Shown here piece after piece: positions 37,301 to 46,081 of a DNA stretch of 64,000 nucleotides. Source of the stretch: Micavibrio aeruginosavorus ARL-13 (GTDB lineage: Bacteria; Pseudomonadota; Alphaproteobacteria; Micavibrionales; Micavibrionaceae); NCBI RefSeq assembly GCF_000226315.1, contig NC_016026.1:1178001-1242000 (forward strand). The letters run 5' to 3'. The notes beneath the pieces were generated by a model. That model was not told the origin of the DNA, did not search any database, and saw only the letters and a program-made list of their open reading frames with translations. Every line of letters begins with the position of its first letter. Position 1 is the stretch's first letter. A program made the translations under genes and the position numbers.

Positions 37301-38824
37301 TTAATACGCTCCAATTTTCAGGGCGAGGGGATTGTAAAGATCGTCACGGAACCAGCGGAAACCGGATTCCGTTTCAACAACAGCAATTTTTTCGGCGATG
37401 CGTTGTTGCAACACATGGGTTTCGGCGAAATCCATCTGGTACGCGGCGGTGTTTATAAACGCCACAACATCGCCCGTTTCCGGGATAAAGTCGGGGAATG
37501 TTTTGTGATACTGGATCATGTCATGGGTCAGGCAGAGGTTGCCCACATACATAACCCCATCATCCGCCGGTTTGCGGTTTTGGTTACGGTATAAAACAAC
37601 CGGGTCCGTCATTAATTTCAACTGGGTTGCGTTCAAATTGGTGCGGTTCATATCCAGAACCACCAATTGCTCACCCATCATGGATTGCTTATTCAAATTC
37701 ACACGGGACAAGGTGATGCCACATTGATCCAACAACGCCCGGCCCGGTTCAACATACAAATCCATCAAACTGTCGGACAGAATGCGGGACAAGGATTGCC
37801 CGTCAAACAATGGCAATGGCGCATCAATGACGGAGGCCAGATCGGCCGGGCCGTCATCCTTGTGGTAATGTTCCATAAAGTTTGGCGCGCCTTTTAAAAC
37901 GCCACCTTCATTCCGGAACCCAAGGCCTGAATCGTTCCATGTCAGGCTATCGCGTTGGCCAAGGACGGAGGCCTTTAATTCCTCAACATACGCGTTCCAT
38001 TCATCCTGAGATGCGGCATAGCGAATGCGATACCCACCACCAATATCAATCCCGCGCGGGGACAGGCCACGGTTCATGCATTCAAAGGTGAGTTGCAGAA
38101 TGGTTTCAATGGCCGGCGGGCGGCGAATGTAATCGCCCGCGTTGAAGTGGAAGCTGAACCCATGGAAATCCAGAACATCTTTATGCGCGACCAGATAATC
38201 GATGATCGCCGGGGCGTGTTCGACATTGTTGGCGAATGCGCTGTCCTGCGCCGTGAATTTTACGCGGTCGGGTTTAAACCCATCCAGACGGACAAGAATG
38301 CGGGCCTTTTTCCCCGACGGCAGAAGGGATTGCGTGGCAATAATCTGCGCCATTTCCGTCATATTATCGACGTTAATCAACACGTCTTGTTGCAAGCACA
38401 AGGACAAATAATCGGCGTTTTTCGGCCCCGTCGCCTCAATCCGTGATGGATGGAATCCGGACGCCAGTGCGTTTTTCAATTCACCTTCGGATGAAACGTC
38501 CAAGCCAACATTGGTCATGGCCGCGCGTTTTTTCAGTGCGGCGGATTTGTTAGGTTTGGATGTGTAAAAAATCCGTCCCTGCAATTGCCGATCATCATAT
38601 ATTTTCTGGAACGAGGCAATCGTATCCGCAATGTGATCCGGGAACATAATGTTCAACGGCGATCCAATCCCATCGACCAGAGAGAAAACGAGGGCTTGAT
38701 CGGCCAAAAACCGTTCGATCATCGGGTGAATGGCGGCGCGAACGCGGGGGCGCGAACGGTCAATCGTGGTCCCCAACATTTGATCGGCCAGACAGAGATC
38801 GTCTTTGCGTACGGCGTTTGTCAT
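37301..38824 (-). CDS. Y4yA-like PLP-dependent decarboxylase family enzyme
   Basis: A 507-residue fold type III PLP enzyme of the ornithine/lysine/diaminopimelate decarboxylase group. It shows GRIFYTSKPNKSAALKKRA (PLP lysine), VSSEGEL, HGFSFHFNAG, GIDIGGGYRI (phosphate loop), YVEPGRALLDQCG, and a C-terminal GDVVAFINTAAYQMDF in place of the usual GAY loop. This subgroup has no established substrate to my knowledge. The pairing with a cysteine synthase-like enzyme recalls SbnA/SbnH in staphyloferrin B synthesis. The gene abuts the CooC-like gene with no gap. Confidence 0.8.
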   Translation of the reverse strand: MTNAVRKDDLCLADQMLGTTIDRSRPRVRAAIHPMIERFLADQALVFSLVDGIGSPLNIMFPDHIADTIASFQKIYDDRQLQGRIFYTSKPNKSAALKKRAAMTNVGLDVSSEGELKNALASGFHPSRIEATGPKNADYLSLCLQQDVLINVDNMTEMAQIIATQSLLPSGKKARILVRLDGFKPDRVKFTAQDSAFANNVEHAPAIIDYLVAHKDVLDFHGFSFHFNAGDYIRRPPAIETILQLTFECMNRGLSPRGIDIGGGYRIRYAASQDEWNAYVEELKASVLGQRDSLTWNDSGLGFRNEGGVLKGAPNFMEHYHKDDGPADLASVIDAPLPLFDGQSLSRILSDSLMDLYVEPGRALLDQCGITLSRVNLNKQSMMGEQLVVLDMNRTNLNATQLKLMTDPVVLYRNQNRKPADDGVMYVGNLCLTHDMIQYHKTFPDFIPETGDVVAFINTAAYQMDFAETHVLQQRIAEKIAVVETESGFRWFRDDLYNPLALKIGAY

Positions 38825-39793
38825 TTATGCCACCTTGGTAATTTTGAAATCCGGGTCGATTTGGCTCATCACATCGCCGTATCCTTGCTGAACCCATTTC
38901 TTCTCGTTCAGTTTTGTATGCAGGGCATACAGCATGGCCATGCGGTCTTGCGCGGATAAAGCAGGTTTTGATGCGGCCAGCATGATCTTTTCCATCGCGG
39001 TTGCCATGTCGCCGGTTACGAAATCGGTTGAGATCGCATCGCCACGCTGGCGCAGTTTTTTCAGGGCCGATGTATGGGGAAGTGCGGCAATCGGGGTCAT
39101 GCCGGTGGCCTTCACAATAAATTCGATATCGGATTCATCTTCGATCTTGTTGGCGACCAGATGGATCAGGCCGTCAATGCCGGATTCGCGGGCCAGTTCC
39201 ATATAGAGGCGGCACACTTCCGCCGATTCCGGTGTGGGTTCGGCGATCAGGACAATGGCATCGAACTGCAAATGCATGGAATAGGCAAAAGCATCAGTGC
39301 CCGCCACCATGTCACAGACAACCCAGTCATTGTCATTCTCCAGCGCAATGTGGGACAGCAGATTTTCGGCCACGAACAAATGGCTGTGGTAACAGGTTTG
39401 GCCAATGCCGTCCTTGTCATACGTCCCCACGCTCATCAAATTCAGGCTGGGTGCGTCGTTGATACGCACGGAATAGGGGGCCAGCGCCGCATCATCAACG
39501 GAGCGGACCAGATTTGATCCCTCACCAGGCGGTGTGGTGGGCAGGAATTTGGAAATATCGGCCACGCGGGCATTTGTGCCCTTGATATAATTGCGGATAA
39601 CATCGGCCACATCGGGGTTGGCCATCAATTTATCCATGGCAACCTCAACCCCCAGAAGGCCGGAAAGGTTCATATTCACATCCGCATCAATGGCCAGAAC
39701 CGGACGGTTTTGAACCGCGTTCATATACCGGGTGAACAACGCGGATGTCGTGCTTTTCCCCGAACCACCCTTACCAGCGAATGCGATTTTCAT
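38825..39793 (-). CDS. CooC/MinD-like P-loop ATPase
   Basis: A 322-residue deviant-Walker ATPase: MKIAFAGKGGSGKSTTSALF gives the Walker A motif with the signature Lys, followed by VLAIDADVNMNLSGLLG, WVVCDMVAGTDAFA (Walker B) and VANKIEDESD. CooC uses such a domain to insert nickel into CO dehydrogenase, and related proteins handle other metal centres. The cysteine residues are sparse (one in CYH, one in VCD), so a clear metal site is not visible. It sits between a cysteine desulfurase and PLP enzymes, so a role in cofactor maturation is a reasonable guess. Confidence 0.82.
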   Translation of the reverse strand: MKIAFAGKGGSGKSTTSALFTRYMNAVQNRPVLAIDADVNMNLSGLLGVEVAMDKLMANPDVADVIRNYIKGTNARVADISKFLPTTPPGEGSNLVRSVDDAALAPYSVRINDAPSLNLMSVGTYDKDGIGQTCYHSHLFVAENLLSHIALENDNDWVVCDMVAGTDAFAYSMHLQFDAIVLIAEPTPESAEVCRLYMELARESGIDGLIHLVANKIEDESDIEFIVKATGMTPIAALPHTSALKKLRQRGDAISTDFVTGDMATAMEKIMLAASKPALSAQDRMAMLYALHTKLNEKKWVQQGYGDVMSQIDPDFKITKVA

Positions 39794-39794
39794 G

Positions 39795-40967
39795 TTATGC
39801 GGCTCCTTGCATTTTTTGAATGGTTTGCATGGCGTTGATGATCATGTCGGCGGCGCGGACAATCTCCATCTCCGTCGTAAAACGCCCGAATGACAGGCGT
39901 ATGGATTCACGCGCCGGTTGATCTGCACCGGTCATGGCGCGGATAACATGCGAAATATGACCTGTGCGTGTGGCATTGCAGGCGGATGACGGGCTGAACG
40001 CCAGATCGGGCAGGGCGGCAAGAAGGTCTTCGTTCGTAATACCGGGGACACGGATGTTCAGGATATTCGCCGCACGCCATGCCGCATCGGAATGACCATT
40101 GATGACCAAATCCGGCAAAGTCCCCTTTAATTTTTTCAGGAACAAGGTGCGCAAAGCTTCCATCTTTGCCAAATCATCGGCCAGTTCGATGTGAACCAGT
40201 TCTGCCGCCTGTCCAAATCCGGCGCACAATTCTGTGGCTACGGTTCCGGCGCGCATGCCGCCTTCGTACATGCTACCGAACAGCAGTGGTTTAATGTGGG
40301 CACGGATATGGGGGGCGATGTACAAGGCCCCCATGCCCTTGGGGCCATAAATTTTATGGGATGATAATGTGACCAGATCCGGATGGCCGCATTGATCCAA
40401 CGTAAAATTCATCTTACCAACGGCTTGGGCAGCATCGGAATGGAAGATGATCCCCGCCGGCAAAACCGCACGAATTTCGGCCAGGGGTTGGATAGTTCCC
40501 ACTTCGTTGTTCAACCCTTGCACAGACACAAAACCGGTTTGCGGCGTGATTGCGGCGGCGACCATATCGCCCTCAACCATGCCACAGGGTTTGGGTTGAA
40601 CGTAGCTTACGGTGAAACCGCGCTTTTCAATTTCCGCCATCGGGCCCAAAACGGATTTATGCTCGACCGCTGTGGTCACGATATGGGTTTTGCCGATGGA
40701 GCGCAGGTAATCCAACACGCCAAATAATGCCATGTTGTTGGACTCGGTCGCGCCCGATGTGAACACAATGCTGTCCTTTGGGGCGGCGATACAATCGGCC
40801 ACCTGTTCACGGGCCAGATCAATATGGGCGGCGGCTTTCATACCGAATGAATGGACGCGTGCCCCGGCATTGCCGAAATCGTTGCGCATGCAATCATCCA
40901 TCACGGCATGAACGCGGGGGTCCAGCGGTGTGGATGCGCCGTAATCCATGTAAATGGGGTCGGTCAT
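39795..40967 (-). CDS. Cysteine desulfurase, NifS/IscS-like
   Basis: About 390 residues from the ATG at 40967 (MTDPIYMDYGASTPLDPRV); a longer frame starts at 41021 inside the Zur-like operator and is rejected. It is a fold type I PLP enzyme: TSGATESNNMALFG, TTAVEHKSVL, HSDAAQAVGKM, and LSSHKIYGPKGMGAL with the PLP lysine. The catalytic Cys lies in SPSSACNATRTGHISHVIRAM. It mobilises sulfur from cysteine as a persulfide, which the rhodanese domain of the downstream fusion could accept. It is the first gene of the operon and no iscU or sufE partner is present nearby. Confidence 0.92.
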   Translation of the reverse strand: MTDPIYMDYGASTPLDPRVHAVMDDCMRNDFGNAGARVHSFGMKAAAHIDLAREQVADCIAAPKDSIVFTSGATESNNMALFGVLDYLRSIGKTHIVTTAVEHKSVLGPMAEIEKRGFTVSYVQPKPCGMVEGDMVAAAITPQTGFVSVQGLNNEVGTIQPLAEIRAVLPAGIIFHSDAAQAVGKMNFTLDQCGHPDLVTLSSHKIYGPKGMGALYIAPHIRAHIKPLLFGSMYEGGMRAGTVATELCAGFGQAAELVHIELADDLAKMEALRTLFLKKLKGTLPDLVINGHSDAAWRAANILNIRVPGITNEDLLAALPDLAFSPSSACNATRTGHISHVIRAMTGADQPARESIRLSFGRFTTEMEIVRAADMIINAMQTIQKMQGAA

Positions 40968-41005
40968 TCTTTTGAAATCCGTTAAATGGGCCCAAGACCC
41001 GGAAC

Positions 41006-41036
41006 TGTTACAGAATAACACTGTTATAAAGTAACA
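41006..41036. promoter_or_regulatory. Two tandem Zur-like operators
   Basis: TGTTACAGAATAACA (41006-41020) and TGTTATAAAGTAACA (41022-41036) are both TGTTA-N5-TAACA palindromes, spaced 16 bp centre to centre. The pattern matches the core of known Zur boxes. They overlap the -10 element and the predicted start of the sigma-70 promoter at 41023-41050, the position expected for a repressor. The regulator is likely the Zur protein encoded in this operon. Confidence 0.82.
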
Positions 41037-41050
41037 ATACCGGGCGTCAA
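41023..41050 (-). promoter_or_regulatory. Sigma-70 promoter of the Zur operon
   Basis: On the minus strand TTGACG (41050-41045) is followed by a 16 bp spacer and TATAAC (41028-41023). Transcription would start near 41016, giving a leader of about 50 bases before the cysteine desulfurase ATG at 40967. Confidence 0.75.
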
Positions 41051-41070
41051 GGGCAGAATTGAAGAGAAAT

Positions 41071-42108
41071 CTAGGGGCGCAGTGTCGTGCACATCGTTGA
41101 TTTATCAGTCAATTTTTTCCATTCATCCGCAGGCAGGCCTGGATTTTGCATCGGGTGCTGTTGATGATGGTTGTCTTGGTGGTGGTGGTCATGCTCATTG
41201 CCGCCATGGTTATCATGCCCACCCGTCAACGATATGCCCGCAGCGATACCAAAGGCCAAAGCTGCAGAGCAGCCCAGTTTCCATGCAGAACTTTTTACGC
41301 CGCGCCATTTATCAATCCCATAGGTCACAGCGGTGGCAATCACCGGAGCGGTGAACATCATCAGGCCCGCCATGGTGCCAGCGGATACAGCCGTACCGGA
41401 TGCAGCGGCAATCGCCGGAATGGCGATGCAACCAACATGGGATACCGCGGCACCGCCAGCGCCACCACCCACGCATAGGGCGCAGCTTCGGAACGCATTG
41501 CGCAAACCGCCAGGGATTTTATCGTACACACCAACCAAAACCGGGTGTGCGGATTGATGGGCTTCGGCAAAAATTTGCATCGTCGTTGTTTCGAAACGAC
41601 GGGCCAGCGCCTTCATTGTTTCCGGATTGTTGTGCATGAATGTTTCAGCGGCGGTGCGAATGGCTTCAAATTCCGGCTTGTGGGCCTGAGCCTTTAAATG
41701 CAAAGGCACGGCGGCATAGCCGGGTGCGGTGTAACCAGTGAACAGCTCAACAGTGGCTTCATCCAGAAAGGCGGTATCCTTCACCGGATCTTTGGGTAAA
41801 TTCAGGCCCTTGATGCTGATGTCATGTTTATAGGATGCAATATCCATGGCCCGGCGCAAGGATTCCATATCCTGATCCGCGGTTTCGCGGTGCCAGTTCA
41901 TATTGCTCTTGGCGACGGCGATGCGGGCCTTGTCTGTGGCCAATTCATATTTGCTGTATCCATCACATCCGAACATGGACGGCATGGCTTGTTCAATACG
42001 GAATGTTGACACGGCCACCAGCGCGACGGCATAGCGGGCAGGGTTAAAAATGCCATTAACGGGGTTTGTGGCAATCTCACGGGCCACGGTTTTGTGGAAT
42101 TTGCACAT
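41071..42108 (-). CDS. Hypothetical membrane protein with histidine-rich tail
   Basis: A 345-residue protein I cannot assign to a family. The N-terminal 200 residues are soluble-looking. Residues about 215-300 hold hydrophobic Gly/Ala-rich segments (CALCVGGGAGGAAVSHVGCIAIPAI; TMAGLMMFTAPVIATAVTYG; ALAFGIAAGISLTGG), probably three membrane helices. They are followed by a histidine-rich stretch at about 301-325 (GGHDNHGGNEHDHHHQDNHH), which should bind Zn2+ or another transition metal. It is on the same strand as, and immediately upstream of, the Zur-controlled promoter. That fits a zinc-handling role but does not prove it. Confidence 0.7.
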   Translation of the reverse strand: MCKFHKTVAREIATNPVNGIFNPARYAVALVAVSTFRIEQAMPSMFGCDGYSKYELATDKARIAVAKSNMNWHRETADQDMESLRRAMDIASYKHDISIKGLNLPKDPVKDTAFLDEATVELFTGYTAPGYAAVPLHLKAQAHKPEFEAIRTAAETFMHNNPETMKALARRFETTTMQIFAEAHQSAHPVLVGVYDKIPGGLRNAFRSCALCVGGGAGGAAVSHVGCIAIPAIAAASGTAVSAGTMAGLMMFTAPVIATAVTYGIDKWRGVKSSAWKLGCSAALAFGIAAGISLTGGHDNHGGNEHDHHHQDNHHQQHPMQNPGLPADEWKKLTDKSTMCTTLRP

Positions 42109-42119
42109 AATATTTCACT

Positions 42120-42167
42120 CTTTCGTTTGTGATGTTGATTTGATGTTTTTTTTCAATCAAACGAAAG
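42120..42167 (-). other. Inverted repeat between the DUF2946-like and His-rich genes
   Basis: CTTTCGTTTG (42120-42129) and CAAACGAAAG (42158-42167) are perfect 10 bp inverse complements around a 28-base loop rich in T. It covers the stop of the upstream gene and the start region of the His-rich gene. The layout is not that of a classic terminator. It could be a protein site or a leader structure. Confidence 0.6.
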
Positions 42168-42546
42168 ACGGTGGGGCGCGTGACGACGCGCGGGCAACGG
42201 CATGGCGGTCACGAATATGATCGGACCAGACATCAACGAAGTTAGAATAAGGTGTCGTGATACCCGCCCATGTTACAGGGTGCGGTATATCGCCGGACAG
42301 AACGGGGGCAAATGGGCAATGTTCACCGGATTGTTGGTGGTCTGTACCATTTACGGGCTGTCCCTGCGCATCCACCGTGATGGTTTGCGTGCCGAATCCG
42401 GAGCAGATGACCATGGTGAATGTGCCATCATCGCGATCACCGGGCATGTATCCGACAGGGATCATCGCGCGCAAAAAAACGGCCAGAACCACCAGGGTGA
42501 CGGCCAGCATTTTGATCCAGTTTTTGGCAGGAGACGCAAATGTCAT
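42157..42546 (-). CDS. DUF2946-like membrane-anchored protein
   Basis: About 129 residues from the ATG at 42546. One N-terminal membrane segment (about 12-32, MLAVTLVVLAVFLRAMIPVGYMP) leads into a periplasmic part with TFTMVICSGFGTQTI and SGEHCPFAPVL. The FLRAMIPVGYMP and CPFA features resemble DUF2946 proteins, whose function is unknown and which often sit beside metal transport genes. It precedes the His-rich gene by about 48 bp on the same strand, and the two are probably cotranscribed. Confidence 0.65.
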   Translation of the reverse strand: MTFASPAKNWIKMLAVTLVVLAVFLRAMIPVGYMPGDRDDGTFTMVICSGFGTQTITVDAQGQPVNGTDHQQSGEHCPFAPVLSGDIPHPVTWAGITTPYSNFVDVWSDHIRDRHAVARASSRAPPSFV

Positions 42547-42683
42547 GGCGCGAAGAATATCGGATTGACCTGCGGGATGCAAAAAAGAAAATATTATTAT
42601 AATTCAGTGCCTTAGATTTATTCATTACCACTCTGAAAAGGCATGGCCGCAATATATACATTGCGCCTCTGGCGTGACAGAAT

Positions 42684-43862
42684 ATGGCCCTTCGTCAACA
42701 AAGCCGCATACGGAACGATGCCATGCCGGATGAAACCGCCCCGATCACCCAGACACCCATGTCCAAATGGAGGGATCATTCCCTGTTCCTGCCTGCTTCT
42801 ATGGCGCGCTGGCTTTTGGTGTTCTTGTTTATTGCCGGGGTGTACTTTTTTCATGGCTTTATTGTTCCGGCACTAACGGCATTGGTCATCTCTGTGGCAA
42901 CGTGGCCGCTTTATAAAAAACTGCTGAAGGCGCTCAATTATCATAAATCATTATCGGCAACGATTGCGCTGTTGGTCGCGATTGTGTTTTTGGTCGTGCC
43001 CCTCGGAATCCTGACATCATACGCCATCAAGGAAATAACCATCTGGCTCGCCTGGGCGGTTGAAGCCAATGCAAAGGGGGCGGCGGTTCCCGTGTGGATA
43101 GCGTCCCTCCCTGTTGCGGGGGATTGGCTGGCGCAACAATGGGACTTGTATATCGGTCACCCCGGCATGATTGGCACATTCGTACAACAAATCAGCGGAT
43201 CGAATGTCGGGTCGATCTATAGCGGTGTGCTCACCGCCAGTGGAAGCTTGCTGCATATTTTGCTGACACTGATTTTCATTCTGATCACATTGTTTTTTAT
43301 CTATCGTGACGGATTGTCGTTCGTTGATCAGCTCGACCGGATTGGCGAATATGTATTCCCCGGACGTTGGACGCGCATTTCACGCATCGTGCCGATGGCC
43401 ATCAACTCAACTGTTGTCGGAATGGGAATTATCGCGATTGGCGAAGGGATCGTTCTGGGCACTGCCTACTGGATTGCGGGCGTTCCTTCACCGGTAATGC
43501 TGGGGGTCTTAACGGGCATTATGGCGATGGTTCCTGGCGGGGCTCCGTTATGTTTCACACTGGTTTCAACATATCTGGTCGCCAGTGGTGCTCCGCTTGA
43601 GGGCATGTTGCTATTCGCCTGGGGCGCATCGGAACTGTTTTTCGTTGATAAATTCTTGCGTCCGCATCTGGTCGGCGGCCCGATCCGCCTGCCGTTTCTG
43701 CCTACATTCTTTGGCCTGATTGGCGGGGTGAAAACGATGGGGTTTGTTGGTCTGTTTATCGGCCCTGCACTGATGGCCTTGATTATTTCCATCTGGCGCG
43801 AAGCGATCGACGAATTAAGTGGGAAAAATGACGTGCGCGAAGGATCGCCTACACACTCATGA
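42684..43862 (+). CDS. AI-2E family transporter-like permease
   Basis: A 392-residue membrane protein; starts at 42723 (MPDETAP) or 42684 are both possible, and a GGAA lies before the former. The layout is typical of the family: two pairs of helices near the N-terminus (ALTALVISVATWPLYKKLLK), a soluble insert, then four or more C-terminal helices including LTLIFILITLFFIYRDG and VPGGAPLCFTLVSTYL. Family members export various small solutes, and autoinducer export is only shown for a few. It overlaps the following protease gene by 4 bp (ATGA), implying translational coupling. Confidence 0.88.
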   Translation: MALRQQSRIRNDAMPDETAPITQTPMSKWRDHSLFLPASMARWLLVFLFIAGVYFFHGFIVPALTALVISVATWPLYKKLLKALNYHKSLSATIALLVAIVFLVVPLGILTSYAIKEITIWLAWAVEANAKGAAVPVWIASLPVAGDWLAQQWDLYIGHPGMIGTFVQQISGSNVGSIYSGVLTASGSLLHILLTLIFILITLFFIYRDGLSFVDQLDRIGEYVFPGRWTRISRIVPMAINSTVVGMGIIAIGEGIVLGTAYWIAGVPSPVMLGVLTGIMAMVPGGAPLCFTLVSTYLVASGAPLEGMLLFAWGASELFFVDKFLRPHLVGGPIRLPFLPTFFGLIGGVKTMGFVGLFIGPALMALIISIWREAIDELSGKNDVREGSPTHS

Positions 43863-44998
43863 ATCGTTACGGTCTGATCCTTTCTATTCTTTTCGCGCTT
43901 ATCCTGTCAGCCTGTATGTCACCGGATGCCGAAGCCCCGCGCGGAAGCGAAGCGGAGCTGGAAAAAGAACGACGGGCGCAAGTTGAGATGGTGTTTAACA
44001 CCCGCCTGGAAGAAGAGCGGAAAGTTTTAAGTATTGGATACAATATTTACAAGGCAAACGTCGATATTTGTCCGGTTTATGGCTATGCGATCGGCATATA
44101 TGTCTGGAATAAATATTACTTCGATCGGGAAAACCGCTCGATTGCCAAGCGCCTGTTTCATATCGGTGAAACTTTGCAAATCAAACACATCATGCCTGGA
44201 AGCCCCGCCGATATTGCAGGATTGCAGGTGGGCGACCGCTTGGTCAGTTTGAATGGCAAGGATATTAACAAGGGGCTGTATGCCTACCGTGATTTTTATC
44301 GTGATCTGAATAAACTTTTCAAGGATCAAACTGTTAATCTGGTGGTGCAACGCGGGACACACAACATTCCTGTAACGTTATCACGGGACAAGATATGTGG
44401 ATTTGGATTGGTTTATGACGAAACAGATATGGAGATCAATGCCTATGCGACCGGGCACCGCGTTGTAATCAAAAGAGGGTATTACAAATTTGCGGAGAAC
44501 GACGAGGAGTTAGCCAGCGTTATCGGCCATGAACTGGCGCACAATGCGATGCTTCATATTGATAAGGGGCGGTGGAATTCTGCACTCCCGATTATTGCGG
44601 GGATTGCGATTGATATCGGCAATATCCTTAATGGAACAGACATCAATTCCGATGATGTCTATAAGTTGAAAGATTATACAGACCTGATTTATTCCCCGTC
44701 ATTTGAACGTGAAGCCGATTATGTCGGTATGTATATGATGGCACGCGCCGGGTATGATACCGCCAATGTTGCGCATGTGTGGCGGCGCATGGCCGTGGAA
44801 AAAAACGGCGCTGGCATTGATGTGGACATAATGAATTCGCATCCATCGCGGCCAGATCGTTTTATTTCCATGGAAAAGACGCATAAAGAAATCATGCATA
44901 AAAAGCGGCGCGGTTTACCTGTTTTACCGAAAATGGAGCAGGGCAAAACATTGCCCCTTGTCGATCCGCCCGCAATCCGTAAGGGGGGCATGCACTGA
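43859..44998 (+). CDS. M48-family metalloprotease lipoprotein with PDZ domain
   Basis: A 379-residue protein with a lipobox LILSAC at about residue 20, so it is a lipoprotein. A PDZ-like region lies at about 100-170 (HIMPGSPADIAGLQVGDRLVSLNGKDI). The zinc protease motif HELAH (VIGHELAHNAMLH) is at about residue 223, with the third ligand Glu in SFEREADYVGMYMMARAGYD about 60 residues on. It resembles periplasmic proteases of the BepA/LoiP type used in envelope quality control. Translation is coupled to the AI-2E family gene upstream. Confidence 0.9.
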   Translation: MNRYGLILSILFALILSACMSPDAEAPRGSEAELEKERRAQVEMVFNTRLEEERKVLSIGYNIYKANVDICPVYGYAIGIYVWNKYYFDRENRSIAKRLFHIGETLQIKHIMPGSPADIAGLQVGDRLVSLNGKDINKGLYAYRDFYRDLNKLFKDQTVNLVVQRGTHNIPVTLSRDKICGFGLVYDETDMEINAYATGHRVVIKRGYYKFAENDEELASVIGHELAHNAMLHIDKGRWNSALPIIAGIAIDIGNILNGTDINSDDVYKLKDYTDLIYSPSFEREADYVGMYMMARAGYDTANVAHVWRRMAVEKNGAGIDVDIMNSHPSRPDRFISMEKTHKEIMHKKRRGLPVLPKMEQGKTLPLVDPPAIRKGGMH

Positions 44999-45104
44999 CC
45001 AGAGTGCGCCTGTATGGATCACCTATTCAGGGTTGTTTTTCCGATTGACGACCCATTCCGTTGCTGTAGCCTGCTTGCGGCTCTTTCAGTACGGGAATTT
45101 CGCC

Positions 45105-45665
45105 ATGCATCGTGTCATTGTTTTTGCTTTGTGTTCCGTCTCATGTCTGTGCCTGACCACCGGGGCTTTTGCGCAATCCGCCAATACCGGTGGAAATCGG
45201 TATTCTGGAACGGAATGGGAAGGGCATTTTGTAACAAAGCCACCTGCGGAAACAAAACAAAGCATTGGGTATGATTTCACGCTGAAATCCACATTGGCGA
45301 TTGACACAGGATTGTTTGTTCATGGTGATGCGTGGTTTGGTGAAGCCACCGCAAATATTGGACAAAAAAGCGATGTCTGGCACGAAGGTGATGTTAAGGC
45401 TGGTTTTGAAATTGAAACCGGTTTTTATGGTGATACACATATCAAGGCCGCACTTAATGCCATCTATGCATGGCAAGTCGGCGATACGGATGCGGCCGGT
45501 TCAACGGTTCCCGATGAAGATCAAAGCAAATTATTACCCGAAGACGCCTATATCCGCATTGATTCAGGAACAAATTTCCCGGAGCTGGGCGAGGGTGCCA
45601 GGTCTTGCTCACCATGTCACCAACAGCGGGTGAACAATTCAGCAAGATTGCCTCGATCGCTGTGA
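45105..45665 (+). pseudogene. Secreted protein, C-terminus replaced at a deletion junction
   Basis: From the ATG at 45105 the frame encodes a clear signal peptide (MHRVIVFALCSVSCLCLTTGAFAQ) and about 140 residues of a beta-rich secreted protein (SIGYDFTLKSTLAIDTGLFVHGDAWFGEATANIG), possibly an outer membrane protein. After about base 45595 the residues (ARSCSPCHQQRVNNSARLPRSL) come from another frame of an APC permease gene. The original protein is therefore truncated. I cannot name the family. Confidence 0.7.
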
Positions 45666-46081
45666 TTATGACCCTGTTGCCCTATATTTACTCCGCCATT
45701 TCAATCAAGGTGTTAGGGTATAAGAAAATGTCGGCGAAGCAATACAGCTTCTACGTCACCATGGGGGTCATCGCGGCGCTCTATAGCCTGTGGGCATTGG
45801 TCGGATCGGATGGCGACCAGGTCCGCTGGTCCTTGATCTTCGTGATTTGTACCATCATCTTCTACTCCGCTTCGGTCACTCGCCAGCGCGAGATTGAAGA
45901 AACAGGCGTGCACCCGGGTGGAGCATCGCCGGTTTGGGTCCGTTATTTCGCCCTGACCGCAACCATCGTGGCTCTGGTCACATTCTTCTGGGTATCGATG
46001 TACGGGAACCAGGAGCATCATCGGAAAATGCAGCGGGCACCCTTGCCGGGCATTATGACGGATGCCGCAAAAACAGAATAA
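45605..46081 (+). pseudogene. C-terminal fragment of an APC-family amino acid permease
   Basis: About 158 residues remain (TMSPTAGEQFSKIASIAVIMTLLPYIYSAI, then three or four more membrane helices and a short tail). In APC antiporters such as AdiC/PotE this motif occurs about two-thirds of the way along, so some 300 N-terminal residues are missing. Homology starts at about base 45596, directly after the truncated secreted protein, with no start codon context. It is a remnant of a deletion or rearrangement, ending in an intact terminator. Confidence 0.75.

Noticed and set aside
35988-38824. Staphyloferrin-like siderophore cluster
   Set aside because: Only the superfamily pairing with SbnA/SbnH is seen. 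No NIS synthetase, exporter or receptor is present, so it is kept only as a hypothesis.
39795-40967. DndA of a DNA phosphorothioation system
   Set aside because: A cysteine desulfurase alone does not make one. No dndB-E or ssp genes lie nearby and the neighbours are PLP and metal genes.
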